A stretch of 64,000 bases of DNA, from contig NZ_JANFNG010000018.1 in the NCBI RefSeq assembly GCF_024436035.1, positions 1-64,000 of the forward strand. Direction: 5' to 3'. The stretch's first letter is position 1, and the number at the start of each line of letters is the position of its first letter. Shown here one piece after another: positions 57,137 through 64,000 of the stretch. The notes beneath the pieces were generated by a model. The model was not told the DNA's origin. It made no database searches and was given only the letters and a program-made list of their open reading frames with translations. Origin of the DNA: Streptomyces humicola. Lineage in GTDB: Bacteria > Actinomycetota > Actinomycetes > Streptomycetales > Streptomycetaceae. The position numbers were made by a program, and so were the translations under genes.

Positions 57137-58717
57137 TCATGGCTGCGGCTGCGGATGCGGGTCGCAGGTGACGTCCCCGTCGAAGGTGTCGCCGTGCAGC
57201 AGATACGCGTCGACGTGTGCATTGACGCAACGGTTCGGGCCGCCGGAGATGCCGTGCGAGCCCGAGCCCTTCTCCGTCACCAGGACGGAGTCCGGCAGCC
57301 GCCGGTGCGCGTCGAGCGCGCCCGCGTAGGGGGTCGCCGCGTCGCGTTCTGCGGCGAGCATCAGCACGGGGGGCAGTTCACCGGGGGCGAGGGAGACGTC
57401 GACGGGTGTGCCGCTCGGTGCCCGCCAGTACGCGCACGGCAGGTTCATCCACGCATTGCCCCAGGTCTCGAAGGGCGCACGGCGGGCGAGGCTGCTGTTG
57501 TCCCGGTCCCAGGTGGCGAAGGAACGCGGCCACGGGCCGTCGGCGCATTCGACGGCGGTGTAGACGGCGTTCTCGTTCTCCGCGGCGGCGGCGGCATGCG
57601 CCTGGTTGGGGGCGGCCTGCGCCACCAGCTCCTCGGGCCTGCCGTGCACGTACGCCGAGAGGGCCTTGGCGAGCTTGGGCCATGTCTGGTCGTAGTAGCC
57701 CGCATTGAGATAGGCCGCCTGCAGCTCTCCGCCGCCGATCACCCCGCCCGCCGGGTGCTTGTCCACCGCGGTGCGCACCCGGTCGTAGGCCCGCTGTACC
57801 GCCTGCGGTGTGGTGCCGAGGTGGTAGATCGCGTCGTGCCGGGCGACCCAGGAGCACCAGTCGAGCCACCGGCGTTGGAACGCGAGGTCCTGGTCGAGGT
57901 TGGCCCGGTACCAGATGCGGTCGGGGGCGGGGTCGACGACGCTGTCGAGCACCATGCGGCGAACATGGCCGGGGAAGAGCGCGGCGTACACCTCGCCGAG
58001 ATACGTGCCGTAGGAGGCGCCCAGGAAGTTCAGCTGCGGCTCGCCGAGCGCCGCCCGGATGACGTCGAGGTCGCGTGCGTTGTTCGCCGTGGTCAGATAC
58101 GGCAGCATCCGGCCCGACCGGCGCTCGCACCCGTCCGCATAGGCCTTGGCGGCGGCGATCCTGCGCTCCTTGTCGGCCTGCGTGACGGGATCGGGGTCCG
58201 GGGTGGGGGCCTTGGTGAACTGCGCGGGCGACTCGCACGAGATGGCCTCGGAGCGACCCACACCCCGTGGATCGAAGCCCACGAAGTCGTAGGCGCGGGC
58301 GAGGTGCGCCCAGCCGCGAAGGTGGCGCAGCGCGTACATGGGGAAGTAGAGCCCGGAGGCCCCCGGGCCGCCCGGGTTGTAGACGAGCGCGCCCTGACGC
58401 CGGACCGCGGGGCCGGTGGCGGCCAGCCGGCTGACGGTCAGGGCGATCCGGGTGCCCTCGGGGTGCGCGTAGTCCAGGGGGACGGAGACCGTGCCGCAGC
58501 GGATCGGGCGCGGCAGGCCGGTGGCGGGCGCGCACGGCCCGAACTTCACCCCGGTGGCCTGCGCCTGCGCCGCGGCCACCGCCACACCGCGCTCATCGGC
58601 GACCGTCGCCGGGTCGGACGAGGCCGGGGCGGCCGGTGCGGCAGGGGCCGTGGACAGGGCGGCGAATCCCGCGAGGGCCACGGCGGCCACGCCACCGTAC
58701 AGCGCTGCTGCTCTCAT
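57137..58717 (-). CDS. secreted alpha/beta-hydrolase, tripeptidyl aminopeptidase (TAP/Slp) type
   Basis: A 526-residue serine peptidase. Signal peptide (about 1-30, AAALYGGVAAVALAGFAALS), catalytic Ser235 in GASYGTYLG, Asp in LMLAAERDAATPY and His in GSGSHGISG near the C-terminus; the TAP_C domain holds both of the latter. NPGGPGASG and FDPRGVGRS are the oxyanion and strand motifs of this family. Probably trims peptides outside the cell, as SlpD/SlpE do. ATG 58717 with AAAGGGA upstream. Divergent from the small ATPase gene. Confidence 0.92.
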   Translation of the reverse strand: MRAAALYGGVAAVALAGFAALSTAPAAPAAPASSDPATVADERGVAVAAAQAQATGVKFGPCAPATGLPRPIRCGTVSVPLDYAHPEGTRIALTVSRLAATGPAVRRQGALVYNPGGPGASGLYFPMYALRHLRGWAHLARAYDFVGFDPRGVGRSEAISCESPAQFTKAPTPDPDPVTQADKERRIAAAKAYADGCERRSGRMLPYLTTANNARDLDVIRAALGEPQLNFLGASYGTYLGEVYAALFPGHVRRMVLDSVVDPAPDRIWYRANLDQDLAFQRRWLDWCSWVARHDAIYHLGTTPQAVQRAYDRVRTAVDKHPAGGVIGGGELQAAYLNAGYYDQTWPKLAKALSAYVHGRPEELVAQAAPNQAHAAAAAENENAVYTAVECADGPWPRSFATWDRDNSSLARRAPFETWGNAWMNLPCAYWRAPSGTPVDVSLAPGELPPVLMLAAERDAATPYAGALDAHRRLPDSVLVTEKGSGSHGISGGPNRCVNAHVDAYLLHGDTFDGDVTCDPHPQPQP

Positions 58718-58947
58718 GCGCGGTCCCTTTCCGCGTACGGTTCCGTACGCTGCGTGACGTGATCGCTACGACGGATGCTCGGCGCGTGCGCGGGTGATGT
58801 AAAGCACCCGGAGGCTCATGTCGCACTTCCGGAAAGTCCGATGAACGCTGCGCCGAACGCCGTCGAACGCCGTCGCGTCCGGGCACTGGGTGCTATTTGA
58901 GCCAGGGGTATGGCGGGACGCCCGGCCGCGGACCACACTGGCGCGCC

Positions 58948-59532
58948 ATGGCGGGCGAAAATCACGGGGAGCGCGACGGCCGGGACGAGGCCGTCGCGGG
59001 CACGGTGGACGTCCTGGTGATCTGCGGGGCCGCTGGCGTCGGCAAGAGCGAGACCGCGCGCGAGATCTCGCACCGGCTCAGCGAAGCCGGTACCGCGCAT
59101 GCGGTGGTGGACTGCGACGAGCTGGACCGGGTGCACCCCTGGCCCGTGCCGGGCCTGCCGCCGTGGGAGCCGGCACGCCGCAACCTTGCGGCGGTGTGGG
59201 CCAATTACGCCCGTCTCGGCCATACCCGGCTGATGCTCTGCGGGGTCCTCGCCGATCTCCGCCAGGAGCTGCCGTGGATCGCGCAGGCGGTACCCGATGC
59301 CGCCTTCACCGTCGTCCGGCTCACCGCCGGCATCGACGAGCTCCACGAGCGGGTGCGCCGCCGCGGCCCGGGCACCGGCAGGCGGGAGCAACTGTGCCGT
59401 ACCGCACGCCAGGTGGAGCAGATCGCGGCCACCGATCCGCCGGCCACTCTCGTCGTCGACACGACGGGCCTCGACGTCCCCGCCGTCGCCGCGCGCGTCA
59501 TCGCGCTGTGGCCGGCTGTCGCCCCGGCCTAG
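58948..59532 (+). CDS. small P-loop ATPase/kinase-like protein
   Basis: A 194-residue nucleotide-binding protein with Walker A GAAGVGKSE and a kinase-like body (VVDCDELDRVHPW, TVVRLTAGIDELHERVRRRGPGTGRREQL, LVVDTTGLDV). It resembles shikimate/gluconate-kinase-fold proteins and many AAA-labelled Streptomyces orphans; substrate unknown. The ATG at 58948 lacks a good ribosome site, so leaderless translation or another start is possible. Its last bases overlap the stop of the convergent Pth2-like gene. Confidence 0.75.
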   Translation: MAGENHGERDGRDEAVAGTVDVLVICGAAGVGKSETAREISHRLSEAGTAHAVVDCDELDRVHPWPVPGLPPWEPARRNLAAVWANYARLGHTRLMLCGVLADLRQELPWIAQAVPDAAFTVVRLTAGIDELHERVRRRGPGTGRREQLCRTARQVEQIAATDPPATLVVDTTGLDVPAVAARVIALWPAVAPA

Positions 59533-60233
59533 GCCCTTAGCGCGGGGTGGTCGGCGACGGCCGTGCACGAACCCGGGGCGATCTCCGTGAAGCCGGCGTC
59601 ACGGACCAACGGCAGGCCGCTCGTGGTCAGTTCGGACCAGCGGCCGGCGTCGGCGGTGCGCGCTGCGAGCGCGAACCCGGCCTCGCGCCACTCGGCCCGC
59701 GCCGCGGACGGCAGCGCCCACCAGGCCAGTTGTGCGGCATGGCCGACCTGGGCCATGGCCTTCCCCGCCGACATGCCGAGATCCGGGTTGAGCCACAGCA
59801 CGGGCACGTCAGGGTCCACCGGTCCCGGCGCCCGTGGCTCCTCCAGCTCGGTACCGGAGACCTGCAGCCGTGCGAGCTCTTTCGGCCAGCCGTCCAGCGG
59901 CACCGGCGGAAACACTCGCACCTGTGCCGTTCCGCCCTCGACCGTGATGCCCGGCACCGCCTCCGCGCGCCGCCACTCGGCGCCGCGCGCACGGCGCACC
60001 ACCTTGCGGATGCGGCCGTCCTCCCAGCCGTGCCGTGCCTGCGCCCACGGTCCCTCACCCGCCGCACGCTCGTCGGCGAGGAAGGCCAGGACGGCACGCG
60101 CCGCCGTCTCGAGCGCATCGGTGCGGGCCGGCGGAGCGTCCCGTTCGATGCGGACCACGAGCGGCAGCACGAACTGCGGTGCTGCGTCACGGTCCGCGGC
60201 GGCCGGCGCGGTGAAGGGATCGGTGCTGGTCAC
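59529..60233 (-). CDS. peptidyl-tRNA hydrolase 2 (Pth2)-like protein
   Basis: A 234-residue protein. The C-terminal half (about 140-234) carries GMSAGKAMAQVGHAAQLAWW, the Pth2 motif in which Lys and His act on the ester of peptidyl-tRNA. The N-terminal half is an unfamiliar actinobacterial extension. Ordinary Pth will be encoded elsewhere, so this is probably an accessory hydrolase. GTG 60233 is the only good start. Overlaps the stop of the convergent gene by 4 bp. Confidence 0.83.
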   Translation of the reverse strand: MTSTDPFTAPAAADRDAAPQFVLPLVVRIERDAPPARTDALETAARAVLAFLADERAAGEGPWAQARHGWEDGRIRKVVRRARGAEWRRAEAVPGITVEGGTAQVRVFPPVPLDGWPKELARLQVSGTELEEPRAPGPVDPDVPVLWLNPDLGMSAGKAMAQVGHAAQLAWWALPSAARAEWREAGFALAARTADAGRWSELTTSGLPLVRDAGFTEIAPGSCTAVADHPALRA

Positions 60234-60269
60234 CGGACCAGCATGGCACGAGGCCCTCAGCTGACGGCC

Positions 60270-60447
60270 ATGAGGCTGGAGGGGGTCGGACGCCGCTACC
60301 GCAGGCGCGGGCCGTGGGTGCGGCGCGGTATCGGCCTCGACGTGCCCCGTGAGGCGCTGCTGCGCGCCCCTCGTCCCACTCGCCGTCGCGGCCGTCGCCG
60401 CGCTCGCTGCGACGGCGGTCAGCTGCCGCCTCGCAGCGCGCCGTTGA
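60270..60447 (+). pseudogene. deletion scar joining an ABC ATPase N-terminus to a permease C-terminus
   Basis: From ATG 60270 the frame reads MRLEGVGRRYRRRGPWVRRG then IGLDVPREALLR, the N-terminal strand region of a Streptomyces ABC ATPase, but Walker A never appears. At about 60364 another frame becomes coding-like: APLVPLAVAAVAALAATAVS then CRLAARR and a stop (60445), a final membrane helix with a basic tail, as at the end of an ABC permease. Most of both genes has been lost. S. coelicolor has an ABC pair in the matching interval, as I recall. No function is expected. Confidence 0.65.
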
Positions 60448-60468
60448 CCGCAGGGGAGGACGCGCCGG

Positions 60469-60948
60469 CTACTCGACCGCCGGCCGGGGGCTCGGCAACG
60501 GCGGCCGGCGGCACGCCCCCTTCGCGCGCTGCCGCCGGGCGGACCTGCACACCACGATCAGCGCATCCTCGATCAGCTTGACCTGGTCGCGCATGGCGCA
60601 GGCCCAGGCCTGCTCACGGGCGTAGACGGCCGCGGTGTCGGGGTGGGCACCGTGACCGCCGAGGGTCGCTTTGTGCGGCATCAGGGAGTCACGCAGCGAG
60701 CGCAGCCCCGTCTGCATCGCGGCGATGTCGGCCTCCAGCTGCAGCCTGACCATGTGCGCGAGCTCGACGGGGTTCTTGTGCAGTACGTCCTCGTACCGCC
60801 AGCGAGCCGGCGCCAGGTCGAACAGCCATGCCTTGGCCGACTGCTCGAAGCCGGGTGAGTCCGGCGGCCTGACGGCACCCGGCCACCGCGCCGACGGGGT
60901 GGAGCCGTGGCCTTTGACCGGGTCTGGTTCGGGTGTCGTTGGTGCCAT
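60469..60948 (-). CDS. conserved hypothetical protein
   Basis: A 159-residue soluble protein with a long helical centre (YEDVLHKNPVELAHMVRLQL then EADIAAMQTGLRSLRDSLMP) and a basic tail. It occurs next to msrB in Streptomyces, but no domain is recognised. ATG 60948 with AGGGAA upstream. A hydrophobic CAMRDQVKLIEDALIVVCRS segment holds two cysteines. Follows the ABC remnant. Confidence 0.72.
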   Translation of the reverse strand: MAPTTPEPDPVKGHGSTPSARWPGAVRPPDSPGFEQSAKAWLFDLAPARWRYEDVLHKNPVELAHMVRLQLEADIAAMQTGLRSLRDSLMPHKATLGGHGAHPDTAAVYAREQAWACAMRDQVKLIEDALIVVCRSARRQRAKGACRRPPLPSPRPAVE

Positions 60949-61126
60949 GTGAGTTCCCTAACCCTGGTTCCCGCCTGTCCGGGGCTCCTCGGCCGATGGG
61001 ACCGCACCTGGGGCGTAAGGGCGGCATCGGTGGAGGAGTGGGCAAACAGTACCTACACCGCGGTATGCGTACAAGAGTTTGCTCGGTGACGCTGGGTGAC
61101 CGGGTGCCGACGGGGCACTCGACGGG

Positions 61127-61531
61127 TCACTCCGTGGGCGTCAATCGCAGCGAGATGCTGTTGATGCAGTACCGCTGGTCGGTCGGGGTCGGGTAGCCCT
61201 CGCCCTCGAAGACATGGCCCAGGTGCGAACCGCAGCGGGCGCAGCGCACCTCCGTGCGCACCATCCCGTGTGAACGGTCCTCCAGCAGCTCGACGGCCTT
61301 GCTGTCGGCCGGGTCGTAGAAGCTCGGCCAGCCGCAGTGCGAGGCGAACTTGGTGTCGGAGCGGAAGAGTTCGGCGCCGCAGGCGCGGCAGGAGTAGACC
61401 CCTTCGGTCTTGGTGTCGGTGTACTCGCCGGTGAAGGCGGGCTCGGTGCCGGCCTGGCGCAGCACGGCGTACTCCGCGGGCGTCAGCTCCTCGCGCCACT
61501 GCTCTTCGGACTTCTCGACCTCGTAGGACAT
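61127..61531 (-). CDS. msrB: peptide-methionine (R)-S-oxide reductase
   Basis: A 134-residue repair enzyme reducing methionine-R-sulfoxide. Catalytic Cys122 in RYCINS, Cys66 (HCGWPSF) as probable resolving residue, and zinc cysteines C48/C51 and C97/C100. Lies 21 bp after murC on the same strand, so the two are probably co-transcribed. ATG 61531 with GAGGAA upstream. Confidence 0.95.
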   Translation of the reverse strand: MSYEVEKSEEQWREELTPAEYAVLRQAGTEPAFTGEYTDTKTEGVYSCRACGAELFRSDTKFASHCGWPSFYDPADSKAVELLEDRSHGMVRTEVRCARCGSHLGHVFEGEGYPTPTDQRYCINSISLRLTPTE

Positions 61532-61552
61532 GGCCGGTTCCTCGGCTTCCTC

Positions 61553-62965
61553 TCAGGCGAAGCTTTCCAGGCGGGACAGGATCCGCGGGCCGAGCTCGGT
61601 GACGTCGCCCGCGCCCATGGTGAGAACGAGATCGCCGGGCTTCGCCATTCCGGCGATCACCTCCGGGACGGCGTCCTTGTCGTGCTCGGCGGTCACGTCG
61701 GCGCCCTTCGCCGCCGCCGCGTCGACGATCAGAGCGCTGGTGACGCCGGGGATCGGGTCCTCCCGGGCCGGGTAGATGTCGAGCACCACACAGGCGTCGG
61801 CGAGCGTGAGCGCCTCGCCCATCTCGGTGGCGAGCCGCTGGGTGCGGCTGAACAGATGCGGCTGGAAGACGACGAGCACGCGCCCGTCGCCCGCGCCGCC
61901 GCGGATCGCTTCGAGGTCGGCGGCGATCTCGGTCGGGTGGTGGGCGTAGCTGTCGATCACCTGGACGCCCGCCGCCGTGCCCTTCAGCTGCAGACGGCGC
62001 TTGACGCCGGTGTACGAGCCGAGGGCGGCGGCGAGGTCGTGGGCCGGGACGCCTGCGGCGACACCGGCGGCGAGCGCGGCGACCGCGTTGTGCGCGTAGT
62101 GGCTGCCGGGCACGGAGACGGTGAACGTCAGCTCCTCACCCGCGAGGGCGACCGTCACCTCACTGGTCAGGCCGTGCGGGACGATCTCGAGGATGCGCAC
62201 GTCGGCGTCGGCGGCCTCGCCGTAGGTGACCACCCGCGGCCGGCCGTCGCCGGCAGCCGTGACGCGCGCGGTCAGCTCACGGGCGCCGGCGTGGTCGGCG
62301 GAGACGACGAGCGTGCCGCCGGGCACGATGCGTGCGGCGAAGGTCTCGAAGGACTCGTAGATTTCGTCCATCGAGGCGTAGTTGGCGTGGTGGTCGAGCT
62401 CCACGTTGAGCACGATCGCCACCTCGGGCGCGTACTTGTGGAAGCTGCGGTCGCTCTCGTCCGCCTCTGCCACGAAGATCTCCCCGGCGCCCTGGTGCGC
62501 GTTGGAGCCGGGCGCGTCCAGGTCACCGCCGATCGCGTACGACGGGGCGAGACCGAGCGTGGTCAGCGCGACCGCCAGCATCGACGTCGTCGTGGTCTTG
62601 CCGTGCGTGCCGGCCACCGCGATCGGGCGCGCCCCCTCCATCAGCGCCGCGAGCGCGTCGGAGCGGTGCACGACGGGGATGCCGCGCTCATGGGCGGCGG
62701 TCAGCTCCGCGTTGTCCTGGCGGATGGCGCTGGAGACGACGACGCAGGTCGCGTCCGGCGCCAGGTGTTCGGCGGCGTGGCCGATGTGCACGGTGACGCC
62801 GAGCTCCCGCAGCGCCGCGACCGTGCCCGATGCGCGCGCGTCACTGCCCCCGACCCGTGCCCCGCGCTGCGCGAGGATCTTCGCGATGCCCGACATCCCG
62901 GCGCCGCCGATGCCGATGAAGTGCGGTCGGTCCATGGCGGGCGGAGTGGGAACGGCGGATGCCAT
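61553..62965 (-). CDS. murC: UDP-N-acetylmuramate-L-alanine ligase
   Basis: A 470-residue ATP-dependent Mur ligase adding the first alanine of the peptidoglycan stem peptide. N-terminal UDP-binding motif FIGIGGAGMSGIAKIL, P-loop GTHGKTTTTSM, VEADESDRSF, and the C-terminal domain YAHHPTEIAADL. The open frame runs upstream, but ATG 62965 has GAGGGAGA and begins the conserved sequence. It lies outside the dcw cluster, as in other Streptomyces. Operon with msrB. Confidence 0.95.
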   Translation of the reverse strand: MASAVPTPPAMDRPHFIGIGGAGMSGIAKILAQRGARVGGSDARASGTVAALRELGVTVHIGHAAEHLAPDATCVVVSSAIRQDNAELTAAHERGIPVVHRSDALAALMEGARPIAVAGTHGKTTTTSMLAVALTTLGLAPSYAIGGDLDAPGSNAHQGAGEIFVAEADESDRSFHKYAPEVAIVLNVELDHHANYASMDEIYESFETFAARIVPGGTLVVSADHAGARELTARVTAAGDGRPRVVTYGEAADADVRILEIVPHGLTSEVTVALAGEELTFTVSVPGSHYAHNAVAALAAGVAAGVPAHDLAAALGSYTGVKRRLQLKGTAAGVQVIDSYAHHPTEIAADLEAIRGGAGDGRVLVVFQPHLFSRTQRLATEMGEALTLADACVVLDIYPAREDPIPGVTSALIVDAAAAKGADVTAEHDKDAVPEVIAGMAKPGDLVLTMGAGDVTELGPRILSRLESFA

Positions 62966-63087
62966 GCGCGGGTCTCCCTCGTGGTGCGGATCGTGCCTGC
63001 CGTCGGCAGCCGGTCGGCCTTGATTGTCGCACCCGCGGCACTCGCACCCGTCAAGGCCGACCGGCCGCATGCGTCACGCTTCGCGTG

Positions 63088-63546
63088 TCATTCGTTGTGG
63101 GCGTAGAGCTTGAGGACGGGGACGCCGACCTTGTGGCGCGCCTGGGAGGCCCAGTCGCGGTGGAAGAACTCCTCGACCAGGTGCGGGGCGGTCAGCACGA
63201 TCACCTCGTCGGCCTTGGTCTTCTCCACGACCGAGCGCAGCATGTCCAGCGGGTGCTCCTGGACGATCTCACCCACCGCCTCGTTGCCGGCCTTCCGCAG
63301 TGCGGCCAGGCTGTGGTGGAGGGCGTTGACGGCGGCTTGGTCGCCCTTGATCTCTTCCTCCTCGTGGGCGACCTTGTCCAGCTCGCCGAGGGCGACGTCG
63401 TCGAGGGCCCGGAGCAGCCGCTCCTGGTCGCCGCGCGGCTGCATCAGGACGACGAAGGACACGGGCTCGTCGCCGTGCAGGGTAGTGACGAGATCCACGT
63501 CGACGGGGGCGAGCGGCTTCTCGATCATGAGTACGGTCGTGATCAC
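63088..63546 (-). CDS. conserved actinobacterial protein of unknown function
   Basis: A 152-residue soluble alpha/beta protein: PVDVDLVTTLHGDEPVSFVVL, a Glu/Lys-rich helix (LGELDKVAHEEEEIKGDQAA), then VVEKTKADEVIVLTAPHLVE and a C-terminal GVPVLKLYAHNE. The pattern is like a UspA/Rossmannoid fold. Relatives are sometimes labelled indole-3-glycerol-phosphate synthase, which the sequence does not support. GTG 63546 with AAGGA upstream. 122 bp before murC on the same strand. Confidence 0.75.
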   Translation of the reverse strand: MITTVLMIEKPLAPVDVDLVTTLHGDEPVSFVVLMQPRGDQERLLRALDDVALGELDKVAHEEEEIKGDQAAVNALHHSLAALRKAGNEAVGEIVQEHPLDMLRSVVEKTKADEVIVLTAPHLVEEFFHRDWASQARHKVGVPVLKLYAHNE

Positions 63547-63670
63547 GGACTCGTCCTTCTTTCTTACGGGCCAGCGGCCCCCACAGGAACCATCCTGCCC
63601 CGTCCACGGCCGGGGCACGTGAGCAAACCCTTACCCCCCGCGACAGCAAACGGAACGAGGGATTCCGGGC

Positions 63671-63712
63671 GGTTGAACGGCATTGGTTGAACTGCACTGG
63701 TCGAACGGCACG
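63671..63712. repeat. three tandem 14-bp repeats
   Basis: GGTTGAACGGCATT, GGTTGAACTGCACT and GGTCGAACGGCACG follow without gaps between the reductase stop and the upstream side of the unknown gene at 63546. Each shows a GGTyGAACnGCA core. They could be a regulator array or a slipped-strand relic. Confidence 0.7.
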
Positions 63713-63725
63713 CCGGCAGGCGGGT

Positions 63726-64000
63726 TCAGCTGTCGCGCTCGCGGGCGTGGCGTTCGCGGACGTAGCGGCCGAAGAGGAAGCCGTCCTCCTCCAGCAGCCC
63801 CGCGAGGCGGAAGCGCTCGGGCACGGCGATGCCCGGGCCGTTCATGATCCGCGGCGCATCGCCCGCGGTGACCAGCGGCGCGATCGACAGGCACAGCTCG
63901 TCCAGCACGTCGGCGGCGGCGAACTGCGCCAGCAGCCTCGGTCCGCCCTCAGCCAGCAGCCGCGTCAGGCCGCGGTCGGCCAGCTCGCGCAGCGCCTGCG
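63726..64000 (-). CDS. pyrimidine reductase family protein (RibD C-terminal), partial
   Basis: Only the C-terminal ~91 residues are inside the window; the gene continues beyond 64000. The visible part reads ELADRGLTRLLAEGGPRLLA, then DVLDELCLSIAPLVTAGDAP and FLFGRYVRER, the end of the RibD_C dihydrofolate-reductase-like fold with its EGGPxLL NADPH motif. Family members reduce a pyrimidine in riboflavin synthesis or act as DHFR-like reductases. Start not visible. Confidence 0.88.
   Translation of the reverse strand, partial: QALRELADRGLTRLLAEGGPRLLAQFAAADVLDELCLSIAPLVTAGDAPRIMNGPGIAVPERFRLAGLLEEDGFLFGRYVRERHARERDS

Noticed and set aside
58853-58874. GAACGCCGTC repeated twice upstream of the small ATPase gene
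   Set aside because: Only two 10-bp copies in GC-rich DNA; expected by chance often enough that no function is claimed.
61079-61140. Possible short repeats between msrB and the upstream region
   Set aside because: GGGTGACC/GGGTCACT-like elements are too short and irregular to call a repeat or terminator.

Overview
The window is high-GC actinobacterial DNA, most likely a chromosome of Streptomyces or a close member of the Streptomycetaceae. The support is a chaplin with a sortase signal, the sporulation regulator WhiI, the ngcEFG-rok-xylFGH block beside aconitase, an HTH-MurA fusion protein, many GTG starts with GGAGG-type ribosome sites, and frequent 1-4 bp stop/start overlaps. From memory, the order murA-acnA-ngcEFG-rok7B7-xylFGH-dxs-permease-fadBA-rnd-whiI-hemE-hemG-hemQ-msrB/murC follows the S. 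coelicolor SCO5998-SCO6061 core. Here it is more compact and joined to other blocks. No tRNA, rRNA, CRISPR array, complete insertion sequence or prophage was seen.

Layout. 1-5.5 kb: two coupled TrkA potassium-channel regulators, an APC permease and a TRAM-domain RNA methyltransferase. 5.8-9.2 kb: a two-domain chaplin, an AAA ATPase, a MazG-like pyrophosphohydrolase and two small unknown genes. 9.5-13.9 kb: the ergothioneine operon egtABCD. 14-18.3 kb: an F420-type LLM oxidoreductase, a homocysteine S-methyltransferase, arginine deiminase and ornithine carbamoyltransferase. 18.4-25.6 kb: a catabolic cluster for an aromatic acid handled as its CoA thioester (anthranilate or salicylate type). 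It holds a hydratase, a bifunctional flavin monooxygenase/reductase, a PaaX-type repressor, a CoA ligase, an acyl-CoA dehydrogenase and RidA. 26.7-31.2 kb: HTH-MurA and aconitase, divergent.

31.4-39.7 kb: sugar uptake, with an N-acetylglucosamine/chitobiose ABC transporter (ngcEFG), the ROK regulator and a xylose-type ABC transporter (xylFGH). A DasR-like site lies ahead of ngcE. 40-47 kb: dxs, an amino-acid permease, a GT39-like membrane protein and small housekeeping genes. 47-57 kb: fadBA, ribonuclease D, whiI, a DUF3000 gene and the coproporphyrin-dependent heme genes hemE-hemG-hemQ. 57-64 kb: a secreted peptidase, a small ATPase, a Pth2-like protein, a deleted ABC-transporter locus, msrB, murC and a RibD-type reductase that runs off the window.

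The points most worth a second look are these. (1) A TGAC-N4/5-GTCA motif occurs at both promoters and at the convergent stop codons of the aromatic-CoA cluster, a candidate PaaX-family operator set. (2) The locus at 60270-60447 is a deletion scar joining the start of an ABC ATPase gene to the end of a permease gene. (3) Palindromic candidate operators precede acnA, murA and fadA. (4) The second chaplin domain has no cysteines. (5) A thioredoxin-fold exported protein has lost its CXXC motif.
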